DNA of 64,000 nucleotides from Phocaeicola plebeius (GTDB lineage Bacteria > Bacteroidota > Bacteroidia > Bacteroidales > Bacteroidaceae). The translations under genes were made by a program, and so were the position numbers. Shown piece by piece: positions 53,273 to 61,817 of this stretch (positions within the stretch are counted from its first letter, which is position 1; each line of letters starts with the position of its first letter). The notes beneath the pieces are model-generated. The model saw nothing but the letters and a program-made list of their open reading frames with translations. It made no database searches and was not told where the DNA came from. The DNA lies in assembly GCF_003437535.1 (NCBI RefSeq), contig NZ_QSQT01000017.1:1-64000 (forward strand). The letters are read 5' to 3'.

Positions 53273-53545
53273 TTATTCGAACCATTCCGGGTTGTCCTTT
53301 TTCAGTTCGGCAACCAATTCTACGTCTGTCAGTCGCAGGTTTGCCATGTCGGTAAAGAAGAAAACCTCGTCATAGATTCTTTCGGCTTCCTTGCTTGCGA
53401 AGCCTTCGTTTTCATCGTTGAAACTACCGGGCTGAAGGGCATCAAGCAAGGTAATCGAGCCGATAAGGAGTTCTTCACCCTCGTTGGATTCCACCACACG
53501 GCAAGGATAGTTATTGCCGCCAAATTGTACTTCTTGTGTTTTCAT
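53273..53545 (-). CDS. Small ICE protein, function unknown
   Basis: The 90-residue acidic protein starts MKTQEVQFGGNNYPCRVVES and ends KKDNPEWFE. No fold or motif is recognised. It is separated by 7 bp from the upstream small gene and is part of the same minus-strand cluster. Confidence 0.55.
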   Translation of the reverse strand: MKTQEVQFGGNNYPCRVVESNEGEELLIGSITLLDALQPGSFNDENEGFASKEAERIYDEVFFFTDMANLRLTDVELVAELKKDNPEWFE

Positions 53546-53552
53546 ACGCTTG

Positions 53553-53834
53553 TTATTTTAATGGGATATGCTTTCCATTTGTCTTGAGGTATTCCATAAG
53601 ACACTTTGCTTCTTCATGTGACGCACGATTGCGGTCATCATAGCGACGTGTCTCATCCGCCATCACAATGATGCACTCCTTAAACAATCTATAGAGGCTC
53701 TGTTGCAGTGTGGGGTGCATATCAGGTATAGCGGCTGCAAAACGCTTGGGATTGAAACTAAAACTATTCACTGCCATTTCCCATTCTTTGGCAAGTTTGT
53801 ACTCTTTGCTTTCTTTGATGTTGTCCATTGTCAT
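53553..53834 (-). CDS. Small helical ICE protein, function unknown
   Basis: The 93-residue protein (ESKEYKLAKEWEMAVNSFSF, then MHPTLQQSLYRLFKECIIVM) is common in Bacteroides elements as a hypothetical. It sits directly after the conserved hairpin leader of repeat R1 and is probably the first gene of the small cluster. A second Met at residue 3 is an equally good start. Confidence 0.6.
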   Translation of the reverse strand: MTMDNIKESKEYKLAKEWEMAVNSFSFNPKRFAAAIPDMHPTLQQSLYRLFKECIIVMADETRRYDDRNRASHEEAKCLMEYLKTNGKHIPLK

Positions 53835-53860
53835 GAAATTTTAATGATTTATTTTTCTTC

Positions 53861-54075
53861 CCTCTGTTCGGTTCTATATTCTGTCTGAACCGCTTGGGAT
53901 TTACAGATGCTTTACAGGACTGACGAACAAGCTACTTCCAACGCTTTTTTTGGAAAATTACTCTTTCACAGAAAGGAAGAATTTTATAAAAATGCACTTC
54001 AAAGCGATGGAATCAAGCGCGGCAGTCCACCTTCGCGTCTGGAAAACCAACCGGCGAGGACAGGAAGGAACCGGA
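53861..54075. repeat. Repeat R1, about 215 bp, leader of the small-gene cluster
   Basis: It is close to R2 (56121-56338) over its whole length, with small substitutions and single-base gaps. On the minus strand it ends in CGGTTC-N12-GAACCG (53869-53892), a 6-bp hairpin, followed by AGAGGGAA close to the start codon. The copy sits upstream of the 53834 gene and the same arrangement is found upstream of the ParB-like gene. It is therefore a shared promoter/leader element. R1 has frame-breaking gaps relative to R2, so it does not encode a protein. Confidence 0.8.
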
Positions 54076-54283
54076 GAAGGAATAAGATGGAAAAGATAAA
54101 AAGGAGGAAACTGATAGGTATAAATGAAGACGGGTGGCGGCGGGGTATCGGGAGGTAGCTATAAATGGGATAGAAAAGGCATAATCGCGCGGATGGCGGG
54201 TTTGCCCGGCAGACGCGCCGCCCGACAACGGTTTGGAGCAGTTGTCCGTGAACATCTTCACCTTAATCTAATTACAAATTAGG

Positions 54284-54321
54284 AACGAATAGAGGACAGA
54301 TTACTCCACCCTCTATTCGTT
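54284..54321 (-). terminator. Hairpin terminator after the ParB-like gene
   Basis: AACGAATAGAGG and CCTCTATTCGTT are perfect 12-bp inverted arms with a 14-base loop, 16 bp past the ParB stop on the minus strand. Confidence 0.75.
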
Positions 54322-54336
54322 GGTTACTGATTATGG

Positions 54337-56082
54337 TTAAGCTGCAATATCTTCCTCTTGTGGCTGTTCTTCGGTCTGCATCCCTACTTCGGATTGCTGT
54401 TTGTCAGATTGCTCCGCTTCCTGCTTTGCTTGTTCCTGCACCAAAAGAACGGCTTTTTTCTCTTCGATACGTTGGTGACGCTTCTCATACACTTCATTAT
54501 GTCCGTTCTTGATGTCTGCCAACAGGTCGGGCATATGTTTTTGTGCGAAGTCAAGCAAGAGGGATGCAATGGCATTGTTGCCGTATGCGTTCTTGAAATT
54601 AGCAATTAGAAAATCCCTGCGAATAATCGCTTTCTGCTTGCTCGTGAGGTTGGCAATGATGTTTATCTTTTCTTCATCTGTAAGGTAGGAATAAGGCTTT
54701 TTTTCCTCGATACCTACCGCTTCGAAATGCTCTTTGCGGAGGGATGATAGCAAGAAGAAATAAATCATCTTGTCCTCGTCTTGCCCAAACTTGCAATCGG
54801 ACATATCAACCTCCAAAATCTGTTTTTTTGTGTCCTCTACAGTCTTTTCAAGGGCAATTTCCTTGTTGCGTTTGTCTTGCTTTTCCAACTTCTCTACCGG
54901 TGAAAGCGTCTGCTCCTGTTTTGTGTCATTGGTAGTACAGGTAACTTTCGGAACATAACAGAGTACGATGTCCTTGCTCTCAATACGGAAATAAAGGATG
55001 ATTTCACCTGCTTCACTTCGGGTACGGATTTCTTCGCATTCTTCCGTGTAATCGTTCAAATCCTGTTCGAACTCGCTCTGTGCCTGTTCGTATTCTTCGG
55101 TGGTGTCGTACTCATCTTTTCGGGGTGCTTCAGGCTGTTCGGGATATGCCTTTGCATAATAGTTAAGGCTTTCCACTTCGTAACCCATGGCGGTAAGACG
55201 TTCTACTACGGCTTCATTGCTGTTGAAACTTTCATAGCAGAGGGATACCTCAGGGCGTTCTTCCATAAGGCGCACGGCTTTCTCCGTGAGATATGCTGCA
55301 TTCATTTCAGCAAGGCAAGTACGATTGGCGCAATTTCCGCAACCACCCTCGCAAAATAACATCATATTATTTGTATTGTGAGGACACGACAGACAGAGGG
55401 TCTTGTCAAATGCGTATCGCTCCAAGTCGGTGGTATATTGCCGTTCGATGTTCCGTGCAACATCAGAGGCTTTCATTCCTCGCCAACTATTGTACTGCAC
55501 CCCCTCTTTAAGATGCTTGTTGTACACCTCTTTCTGAATATCTTCCCCATAACGGCAAATTTCGCTCGCTACGCTGATTGTGATTTCGTCCTGTTCCAAA
55601 AGCTGTGCGATTTCGGGCATTAAGGAAACGAATTTAAGGCGTGTGCGGATATAGCTTTCGTTTTTACCGAACTGCACCGCCAAAGACTGCACATCGTGGC
55701 GACCACTATCAATGAGCTTTTGGTAGGCATTTGCTTCCTCTATCGGGGTAACATCCTTGCGCTGGAGGTTTTCAGTTACCGCCATTTCTTCGGCAACTTC
55801 GTCTGAAATTTCCATAACGACAGCCGGAATGTCTTCCAATCCTGCCATGAGGGAGGCACGATATCGGCGTTCTCCAAAAACAATCTCAAAGCGGTTGTCT
55901 TCTATTGGGCGTACTCCAATAGGCTGTAACACACCCTGCTGACGAATACTCTCGGAAAGTTCTGCAAGGCTCGCTTCGTCAAAATTCTTACGTGGGTTGT
56001 AATTGTTCGGCTGCACGTTTGCCAATGCTACCATTGTGATGTTTTTCTCTACTGATTGAATTGCTGTTGCTTCCATAATCAT
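54337..56082 (-). CDS. ParB/KorB-like DNA-binding protein
   Basis: The 581-residue protein has an N-terminal ParB/Spo0J domain (LSESIRQQGVLQPIGVRPI, then VFGERRYRASLMAG and EMAVTENLQRKDVTPIEEAN). A helix-turn-helix follows near residues 130-165 (LAVQFGKNESYIRTRLKFVS). A Cys-rich segment near residue 230 (SCPHNTNNMMLFCEGGCGNC) could hold zinc or iron. The acidic Gln/Glu tail is unusual. It is not adjacent to ParA here (the ParA-RHH pair is 2 kb away), so it may be a separate regulator or partition protein. Confidence 0.85.
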   Translation of the reverse strand: MIMEATAIQSVEKNITMVALANVQPNNYNPRKNFDEASLAELSESIRQQGVLQPIGVRPIEDNRFEIVFGERRYRASLMAGLEDIPAVVMEISDEVAEEMAVTENLQRKDVTPIEEANAYQKLIDSGRHDVQSLAVQFGKNESYIRTRLKFVSLMPEIAQLLEQDEITISVASEICRYGEDIQKEVYNKHLKEGVQYNSWRGMKASDVARNIERQYTTDLERYAFDKTLCLSCPHNTNNMMLFCEGGCGNCANRTCLAEMNAAYLTEKAVRLMEERPEVSLCYESFNSNEAVVERLTAMGYEVESLNYYAKAYPEQPEAPRKDEYDTTEEYEQAQSEFEQDLNDYTEECEEIRTRSEAGEIILYFRIESKDIVLCYVPKVTCTTNDTKQEQTLSPVEKLEKQDKRNKEIALEKTVEDTKKQILEVDMSDCKFGQDEDKMIYFFLLSSLRKEHFEAVGIEEKKPYSYLTDEEKINIIANLTSKQKAIIRRDFLIANFKNAYGNNAIASLLLDFAQKHMPDLLADIKNGHNEVYEKRHQRIEEKKAVLLVQEQAKQEAEQSDKQQSEVGMQTEEQPQEEDIAA

Positions 56083-56120
56083 AAAAATTTAATTGGTTTT
56101 AATATTTAATTTTTTATTTT

Positions 56121-56338
56121 CCCTTTGTTCGGTTCTCTTTTCTGCCTGAACCGCTTGGGATTTACAGATGCTTTACAAGGACTGACGAATAAGCGATTTC
56201 CGACGCTTTTTCCGGAAAATTACTCTTTCGCAGAAAGGAAGAATTTTATAGGAAATGCACTTCAAAGCGACGGAATCAAGCGCGGCAGTCCACCTTTGCG
56301 TCTGGAAAACCAACCGGTGATGGCAGGAATGGACCGGA
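56121..56338. repeat. Repeat R2, second copy of the ~215-bp leader element
   Basis: It is the counterpart of R1, upstream of the ParB-like gene on the minus strand. CGGTTC (56130-56135) and GAACCG (56148-56153) form the conserved hairpin next to the start, followed by an AAAGGGAA purine stretch. A plus-strand frame runs open through R2 (with DGIKRGSPPLRLENQP). R1 breaks this frame, so conservation is at the DNA or RNA level. Confidence 0.8.
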
Positions 56339-56558
56339 TGAGTGGCATTAAAAGAATATAGAAAAGGAAGAATACGCTGAAAGGCGGATGGTAAAACGGA
56401 TGGAACTATAAAGGGATGATTAACGATACAACGGGACAAGCGGAAGGACGTAAGACCAGACGGTGTAAAACAGGAATGGAACTTACCAGATAAAAATCCT
56501 TTGAGCCATTTCGCTAAATAAATCTGTATCAATTGCCTGTTTTACCAGAAATTTGCAG

Positions 56559-56606
56559 TATTTTTGCAGTAACGAAACAGCTGTTTCGGAAACAGCCGTT
56601 TCGGAA
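56559..56606 (+). promoter_or_regulatory. Promoter and tandem palindromes before the AAA ATPase gene
   Basis: TATTTTTG (56559-56566) is a -7 box. CGAAACAGCTGTTTCG (56573-56588) is a perfect 16-bp palindrome, and the next copy, GAAACAGCCGTTTC, starts 15 bp on. If transcription begins near 56572, both copies lie in the mRNA leader. They look like an operator bound by the gene's own product or a repressor. Confidence 0.6.
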
Positions 56607-56630
56607 ATGGCAATAAAAAAGGATAAGGAT

Positions 56631-57950
56631 ATGAGATTTTTTGACAGGACAGAAGAAATAGCCTCTCTTCGCAAGATTCGCGAAATGGCCAAAAACAATG
56701 CTCAGTTTACAGTGGTAACGGGACGTCGCCGTATCGGTAAGACATCACTCGTGTGGAAGGCATACGAGGACGAACCGATTCTCTATTTCTTTGTTGCCCG
56801 GAAAGCCGAAGGCGATTTGTGTGAGGATTACCGGCTTGAAATAGAGAACAAGTTGGGAGTCCCAACCATGGGGCGGGCCGAACACTTCACCGATGTGTTC
56901 GAGTACCTGATGAAACTTTCGGCAGAACGTCCCATCACACTCTTTATCGACGAGTTCCAGGAGTTTTTCCGTGTGAACAAATCGGTGTTCAGCGATATGC
57001 AGCGCATCTGGGATCTATACAGCCCGAAGTCCCGTATTAACCTGATTGTCTGTGGTTCGATTTATTCCATGATGACAAAGATATTCAAAGATAAGAAAGA
57101 GCCGTTGTATAACCGGCAGTCGCGCTTTATGACTGTGCGTCCGTTTACCCCAACTGTTCTGAAAGATATTCTTTCGGAATACAATCCCGGCTACACGGCG
57201 GAAGATCTGCTGGCCTTGTACGCTTTCACGGGCGGTGTGGCGAAGTATGTACAACTACTCGTGGATGCAGGAGCAACAACCAAAACGACTATGCTCGACC
57301 AGATTATAAAGGCCGACTCCATATTTTTGGGCGAGGGTAAAGCGATTCTTATCGAAGAGTTCGGCAAGGATTACGGAATCTATTTCTCCATACTATCGGC
57401 CATTGCACGAGGAAAAACATCCCGTTCGGAAATTGAAAACGTGGTAGGCAAGGAAATCGGCGGTTATCTTACCAAGCTGGAGAAAGAATACGAAATCATA
57501 TCGAAGAAGCAACCGCTGTTCGAGAAGAGTTCCGCCAAGAATGTCCGGTATGTCATCGAGGATAATTTTTTCACGTTCTGGTTCCGCTTCATCTACAAGT
57601 ACAGCTATATGCTGGAGATAGAGAACTATGGAAGTGTGAAGATGATTATAGGTCGGGATTATGAAACTTTCAGCGGTCTGATGCTTGAACGTTACTTTAA
57701 GCGTGTACTGATAGAACGGCAAGTCTATACGCGTATCGGAGGCTGGTGGGACCGCAAGGGTGAGAACGAAATAGACATAGTAGCTGAAAACGAACTGGAC
57801 GATACGGCGACATTTTTCGAAGTCAAACGCAAGGCCGAAAATATCGACATGGAAAAACTGGAAGCGAAAGCAGCCGCTTTCATGCGTGCAACGGGAGAGT
57901 TCAAAGGTTATTCCCTGTCATACAAAGGGTTGTCAATGACTGATATGTAG
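56631..57950 (+). CDS. AAA ATPase with C-terminal nuclease-like DUF234 domain
   Basis: About 439 residues. The N-terminal ATPase starts MRFFDRTEEIASLRKI and has Walker A VVTGRRRIGKTSLVWKA and Walker B LFIDEFQEF. The C-terminal half (YRVIEDNFFTFWFRF-like, then GRDYETFSGLMLERYFKR) ends in DRKGENEIDIVAENELDDTA and FFEVKRK, a PD-(D/E)xK-like nuclease pattern of the DUF234 type. Such genes are widespread in Bacteroides and archaea, with roles suspected in defence or DNA processing. I chose the ATG at 56631, after the purine-rich AAGGATAAGG. Confidence 0.75.
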   Translation: MRFFDRTEEIASLRKIREMAKNNAQFTVVTGRRRIGKTSLVWKAYEDEPILYFFVARKAEGDLCEDYRLEIENKLGVPTMGRAEHFTDVFEYLMKLSAERPITLFIDEFQEFFRVNKSVFSDMQRIWDLYSPKSRINLIVCGSIYSMMTKIFKDKKEPLYNRQSRFMTVRPFTPTVLKDILSEYNPGYTAEDLLALYAFTGGVAKYVQLLVDAGATTKTTMLDQIIKADSIFLGEGKAILIEEFGKDYGIYFSILSAIARGKTSRSEIENVVGKEIGGYLTKLEKEYEIISKKQPLFEKSSAKNVRYVIEDNFFTFWFRFIYKYSYMLEIENYGSVKMIIGRDYETFSGLMLERYFKRVLIERQVYTRIGGWWDRKGENEIDIVAENELDDTATFFEVKRKAENIDMEKLEAKAAAFMRATGEFKGYSLSYKGLSMTDM

Positions 57951-58020
57951 CAATACATATCGGCATAACGTACTAACAGAAGTCACAGATTTAAAAGAAC
58001 GGGAAGCGAGGAACATATCC

Positions 58021-58275
58021 TCACTTACCGTTTTTTTCCAAATACTCCTTCATCGCCTCATTTACAATGTCTCTCAATGACATATTCTTCTCAATAGCAA
58101 GGAATTTCATACGCGTATGAACACTCTTGTCGATAACGAAATTGCAATGTACCGCAGGCTCTTTTTCAGTTTTAAGCGGTGTGGCTTCCTTCTTTTGCGG
58201 AGATTTCTTCGTGGATGACAGCAATCCGTCCAGTCCGCTTTTCATACTGTCTTTCAATAAATCACTCTTGCCCAT
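58021..58275 (-). CDS. Ribbon-helix-helix DNA-binding protein, ParA partner
   Basis: The 84-residue protein has a Lys-rich N-terminal tail and a C-terminal RHH fold (CNFVIDKSVHTRMKFLAIEK, then NMSLRDIVNEAMKEYLEK). It follows ParA by six bp. Small RHH proteins beside a short ParA form type Ib partition systems (ParF-ParG and delta-omega types), in which the RHH protein binds iterons upstream of parA. The TACTA/TAGTA-rich region upstream here would be its target. Confidence 0.8.
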   Translation of the reverse strand: MGKSDLLKDSMKSGLDGLLSSTKKSPQKKEATPLKTEKEPAVHCNFVIDKSVHTRMKFLAIEKNMSLRDIVNEAMKEYLEKNGK

Positions 58276-58281
58276 ATTGTC

Positions 58282-59037
58282 TTATTTTAATTTCAAAACC
58301 TCTTGTGCCAAAGCCATATAATCTTTGGCTCCATTGCAGTTCTTATTGTACTCAAAGACGTTCTTTCCCTTTATAGGAGCTTCGGCCAGTGCCACATTGT
58401 CCCGTACAATCGTTTTAAACACTTTGTCACAGAAAGAGTCATTGATAATTTCAGCTACGCTCTTGTTGAGTGTCTTGCGCTTGTCAAACTGGGTAATAAC
58501 AATGCCACCAATACTCAGGTTCGGATTCAGGCGTTCCTTGACAATCTCAATTACGCTTGTAATCTTCGCCATTCCGCGCATGGCGAGGAATTGTGCCTGC
58601 ACCGGAATAATCAGAAAGTCCGCTGTGGTAAGGGCATTGAGTGTCAGCAAGCCCAGTGAAGGTGGACAGTCAATCAGGATGTAGTCAAACTTCCGACTGT
58701 CAAGTAATTTCGCAATCAGGCCTTTCAGTATCAACTCACGTCCCGGCTCGTTTATCAGTTCGGATTCTGCCGCCGACAGGTCGAGACAGGACGGCACAAC
58801 AGCAAGTCCGTTCTCCAGTTCGATAACCGGTAAGGGATATTCACCTCTCATTGCCCCATACACCGTTTGTTCTTCCTCAATGGAGAGACCACACGATTCT
58901 GTAAGATTTGCCTGCCCGTCCATGTCGATAGCCAGTACACGCTTTTTCTTCTGTCGCAAAGCAGCGGCAAGATTGATGGTGGTAGTTGTCTTGCCAACCC
59001 CACCCTTATGATTCAAAACAGCTATAATTTTTGTCAT
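58282..59037 (-). CDS. parA: ParA-family partition ATPase
   Basis: The 251-residue ATPase has the deviant Walker A LNHKGGVGKTTTTINLAAA (residues 8-26), DMDGQANLTE and a DCPPSLGLLTLNAL motif. It moves DNA cargo over the nucleoid by cycling between ATP and ADP states. There is no N-terminal helix-turn-helix, as in the short type Ib ParAs, which fits its RHH partner. It is expressed from a promoter that begins inside the putative centromere. Confidence 0.93.
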   Translation of the reverse strand: MTKIIAVLNHKGGVGKTTTTINLAAALRQKKKRVLAIDMDGQANLTESCGLSIEEEQTVYGAMRGEYPLPVIELENGLAVVPSCLDLSAAESELINEPGRELILKGLIAKLLDSRKFDYILIDCPPSLGLLTLNALTTADFLIIPVQAQFLAMRGMAKITSVIEIVKERLNPNLSIGGIVITQFDKRKTLNKSVAEIINDSFCDKVFKTIVRDNVALAEAPIKGKNVFEYNKNCNGAKDYMALAQEVLKLK

Positions 59038-59061
59038 AATTTGATGTCTTTATATGCGATA

Positions 59062-59263
59062 CAAAGATAATACTATTCTTAGTAAATACTATAATTAGTA
59101 TATACTATTTTACTAAAAAAAGTATTTTAGTATTTACTACTATACTAAAATACTAATAAACTAAATGTAGTAAGTACTACTTTCAGTAATAGCTAACTTA
59201 CTAACTTCCTACTTTACTATAATTAGTAAATACTACATTTAGTATTTGTTGTTGTTCAATACT
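59062..59263. repeat. Iteron-like TACTA/TAGTA array upstream of parA, putative centromere/operator
   Basis: About 20 copies of TACTA or its complement TAGTA crowd into 200 bp, many at roughly 8-bp intervals, in both orientations. The minus-strand -7 box TATCTTTG (59062-59069) for parA lies at its edge. This organisation matches the parC/parS sites of type Ib systems, bound by the RHH protein for both partition and autoregulation. Confidence 0.7.
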
Positions 59264-59275
59264 ATATGCACATCA

Positions 59276-59689
59276 TCAGAACGGCAAGTCTTCCTTGTCC
59301 TCTTGCGGCATAGCTACCGGTGGTACAGGTGCATTGCTTGCGGCATCCGTCGGACTCTCTGCTTCTGAAGTTGTACCCTCACGCTTTCCGGTATTGATGA
59401 ACTCCAATGCGTCTGCCGTAATGGATAGTTGAATCTGACAGTTTTCATCCTTATCCTTCCACAGTGAAGCCGAAAGTGTCCCTTCAATGAGCAGTAACCG
59501 TCCTTTGGTAAGATATTCGGATAGTCGAATATGGTTCTCTTTCTTACTCCGTACCCTTACCCAAGTAGTGATGCTGTTTCCATGTGAATAGTCATCTACC
59601 GCAATATCAAATGCAATGAATGAACCGTGTGCTCCAGTAATAACCTGGCAATCCTTGCCAATGCGACCAATTGTGTGAACGTATAACAT
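59276..59689 (-). CDS. ssb: Single-stranded DNA-binding protein
   Basis: The 137-residue SSB has an OB-fold (YVHTIGRIGKDCQVITGAHG, then TWVRVRSKKENHIRLSEYLT and GRLLLIEGTLSASLWKDKDE). A linker leads to the acidic C-terminal tip DKEDLPF, which binds repair and replication proteins. It coats single-stranded DNA during transfer or replication of the element. It is encoded just beyond the iteron region, on the same strand as parA. Confidence 0.9.
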   Translation of the reverse strand: MLYVHTIGRIGKDCQVITGAHGSFIAFDIAVDDYSHGNSITTWVRVRSKKENHIRLSEYLTKGRLLLIEGTLSASLWKDKDENCQIQLSITADALEFINTGKREGTTSEAESPTDAASNAPVPPVAMPQEDKEDLPF

Positions 59690-60074
59690 AATAAATTCTT
59701 TTTGTGGCAGGTGGTTAATCCTACCGTTACCTTAGTTTATAAATATTCTTTATTTCCCTCTGTTTGGCCTGTTTGCGACCTCCGGGATGATTTTTTCTGC
59801 ATCCAAAGGCGGCAGGAACAATCTGGCAAGGCTGAAGAGGAAAAATACGCTCACCAGCGGAGAGGAAGATTTTTGCGCTTCACTTGCGGCTGAATGCCGG
59901 CATTGACATGACTGGGACTGGCGATTACCTTTGCGGAAAAATTCAATCCACGGCAGGTTGCACGGCAGCAGAAAAGCGATAAATAGAAGTATATAAAAAA
60001 GGAATAGAAAACGCTAAAGCAGGGAATAATAAAACAGGAGAACGGACATGCAGGACTAAGATCCAAAGACTACC

Positions 60075-60122
60075 TTGAAACTGTGAATAGTGATATAGTT
60101 ATATCATTCCGCAATTTCAAGT
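60075..60122. repeat. Nested inverted repeats
   Basis: The outer arms CTTGAAA and TTTCAAG enclose a perfect inner palindrome TGATATA-GT-TATATCA (60092-60107). This is a symmetric 48-bp structure, so protein binding or cruciform formation is plausible. Confidence 0.55.
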
Positions 60123-60150
60123 CTGTTCGTGTACCCTTTGAAAAATAACT

Positions 60151-60188
60151 TGACGCACTTTATGTAACGCGCTACACAAAGCGTGTCA
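60151..60188. repeat. 16-bp inverted repeat around ACGCGC
   Basis: TGACGCACTTTATGTA and TACACAAAGCGTGTCA pair with three transition mismatches and a 6-base loop. The sequence CGCGCTACA within it also occupies the centre of the inverted repeat at 29723-29750, near the integrase end of the element. Confidence 0.6.
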
Positions 60189-60471
60189 GATTTTTCTTGT
60201 AGCAGGCTATCAGTCCTTATACAAAGGGATATAGAAAAAAATTATAAAAGTAACCGACAATAGCTAACGTCAAATACCCCTTGCTCCAATGACCTGATTA
60301 GACTATTAAGTCCATAATCACTTATATGTTCATGGATACACACGACGGCCATACAGATAATGACCGCTATTAATACAAAGTATCCGGATAGGGATTTACG
60401 CAGCAATGGAGCTTTGCGAATATTTTATGGTATTCTACTTATCAATATGATATGTACTATAAATAAAATTT

Positions 60472-61248
60472 TTAGCTTTCCTTTGAAAGTTCTCGTGAAT
60501 TTCTATGGCTATTTGAAAGTAACATTTTTAAGTCATTTTTATTGATGCCCATGTATTTACATATTTTAAACTCACTTATGCCGTCTGATAACATTTCTTG
60601 AGCTGCTTTTCTATTCCTTTCATACGCTTCCAGTTTGTCAAAAATGGTATCTGTTAGATAATCTATCCATTCGAAAAAGACCTTTTCCCCTTCTTGAGTA
60701 CTAAAATCTATTGTACAGGTTTTCGCACACCTCCTATGAAGTATCAGATAATAAATTCCTCCAATCAGATTCGCCATAATAGCTTTAATATTGATTTTCG
60801 CCGGTTTAAACAGATTGTCATAAAACGCAATCAAATTTAGATTCATAATATCCCGTGTTTCTGCTGTTCGCTTTGTCGTTTCATTAATAACCGACATTTC
60901 ATAAAGTAACAACTTTTGCATTACAGTGTTATCAGACAAGTTCCTATAAAGGGTCTTGAATGTTTCCGCAAAAAACTTTTTAGGTCCCAATATGTTCAGG
61001 CTGGAAACGTCAATAGTATCATTGATCCAGAAATCATACTGCTTGGCAAGCCTGTCGTAAAGGTTTTCCATTGAGCCGTATCTTCTATAAAACACATTAG
61101 CTTCTATGTTTGCAGCTTTCATCAATGCACTCAAATTGACATTACCAAAACCATATTCAGCTACAAGCTTTTCAAGTTCGGATATTACCTCCTTGTCTAT
61201 TTGTTCATTTGTCCTCCTATTTCGAGCTTTCTTTTCTTTCTGTTTCAC
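60472..61248 (-). CDS. TetR-family transcription regulator with extra C-terminal helix-turn-helix
   Basis: The 258-residue protein starts with a basic tail and a TetR-type DNA-binding domain (GNVNLSALMKAANIEANVFY, then RRYGSMENLYDRLAKQ). The middle is a helical ligand-binding domain. The last 50 residues contain AAQEMLSDGISEFKICKYMG, which looks like a second helix-turn-helix of the recombinase type, not usual in TetR proteins. It borders the T6SS cargo region and is the best candidate for its regulator (inference). Confidence 0.8.
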   Translation of the reverse strand: MKQKEKKARNRRTNEQIDKEVISELEKLVAEYGFGNVNLSALMKAANIEANVFYRRYGSMENLYDRLAKQYDFWINDTIDVSSLNILGPKKFFAETFKTLYRNLSDNTVMQKLLLYEMSVINETTKRTAETRDIMNLNLIAFYDNLFKPAKINIKAIMANLIGGIYYLILHRRCAKTCTIDFSTQEGEKVFFEWIDYLTDTIFDKLEAYERNRKAAQEMLSDGISEFKICKYMGINKNDLKMLLSNSHRNSRELSKES

Positions 61249-61817
61249 TATTATATAGTATGTTATAAAAATAAATCTGCAAAAATCAGTAAAAGGAAAT
61301 ATTTTTATTTTAGCTTTCGATAAACTTCTTCTTTTCTGAATTGACGATAATATCCCAAGGTAGGCTGTAAGTATTTATACAGCTATTCCATTCTCTTTTC
61401 ATTTGTTTTGATATAGAGCAATTGGGTCTGTTGCAAATATACATTTTTATGCTTTACAAACAATAGACAGAATATAAAAACTACGTTTACCAATAAATTT
61501 GCATTTCAATAATAGACGTATTAATTTACTTATTTATTGCTATATTATAGGAAAATCTCCAATTTGAAAAAAGAACACTCACTACACGAAGAAAACTTGC
61601 TGCACATCTACATTAAATCCCTGATAGTTTCCGGTTGCGATAAGAGAAGTCAATTTAAATGAGACCCTAATGATTTCATATAAAGAAAACTTCATGTTGG
61701 ATTATTCATGTGAGAATTATAAGAATGAAGAAGCATTATATATCGAAAAATGAAACTCTATTTTTTCTTTGAAAGAGGATGTATTACGTTTTATATTCAC
61801 TGTGTAATGACATCTTA
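61249..61817. other. Intergenic region, 569 bp, upstream of the TetR gene
   Basis: AT-rich DNA with no clear gene. A short frame near 61564-61662 (KKEHSLHEENLLHIYIKSLI) may be a decayed remnant, but there is no support beyond its amphipathic look. The region separates the TetR gene from the effector-immunity pair. Confidence 0.4.

Larger units (their letters stand above)
59690..60471. other. Long intergenic region with several palindromes, no gene
   Basis: About 780 bp without a convincing gene. It starts with a leader-like block near 59752 (CCTCTGTTTGG) that resembles the start of R1/R2. Further on are nested palindromes at 60075-60122 and 60151-60188. The region is bounded by ssb and a TetR gene. 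Such a place could hold an origin of transfer, a replication origin or regulatory sites. Confidence 0.55.

Noticed and set aside
53907..54158. Small plus-strand protein in R1
   Set aside because: The frame differs from that in R2 because of single-base gaps, and the DNA is conserved as a leader of minus-strand genes.
56125..56361. Small plus-strand protein in R2 (DGIKRGSPPLRLENQP)
   Set aside because: Open frame but not kept in R1. It lies antiparallel to the ParB-like leader, so it is treated as non-coding.
59062..59263. CRISPR-like or tandem repeat array
   Set aside because: The units are short (5 bp), occur in both orientations and have no uniform spacers. No cas genes are near. A partition iteron region fits better.
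61564..61662. Possible decayed gene fragment (KKEHSLHEENLLHIYIKSLI)
   Set aside because: Very short, no start codon context and no family support. It is mentioned only in the intergenic entry.
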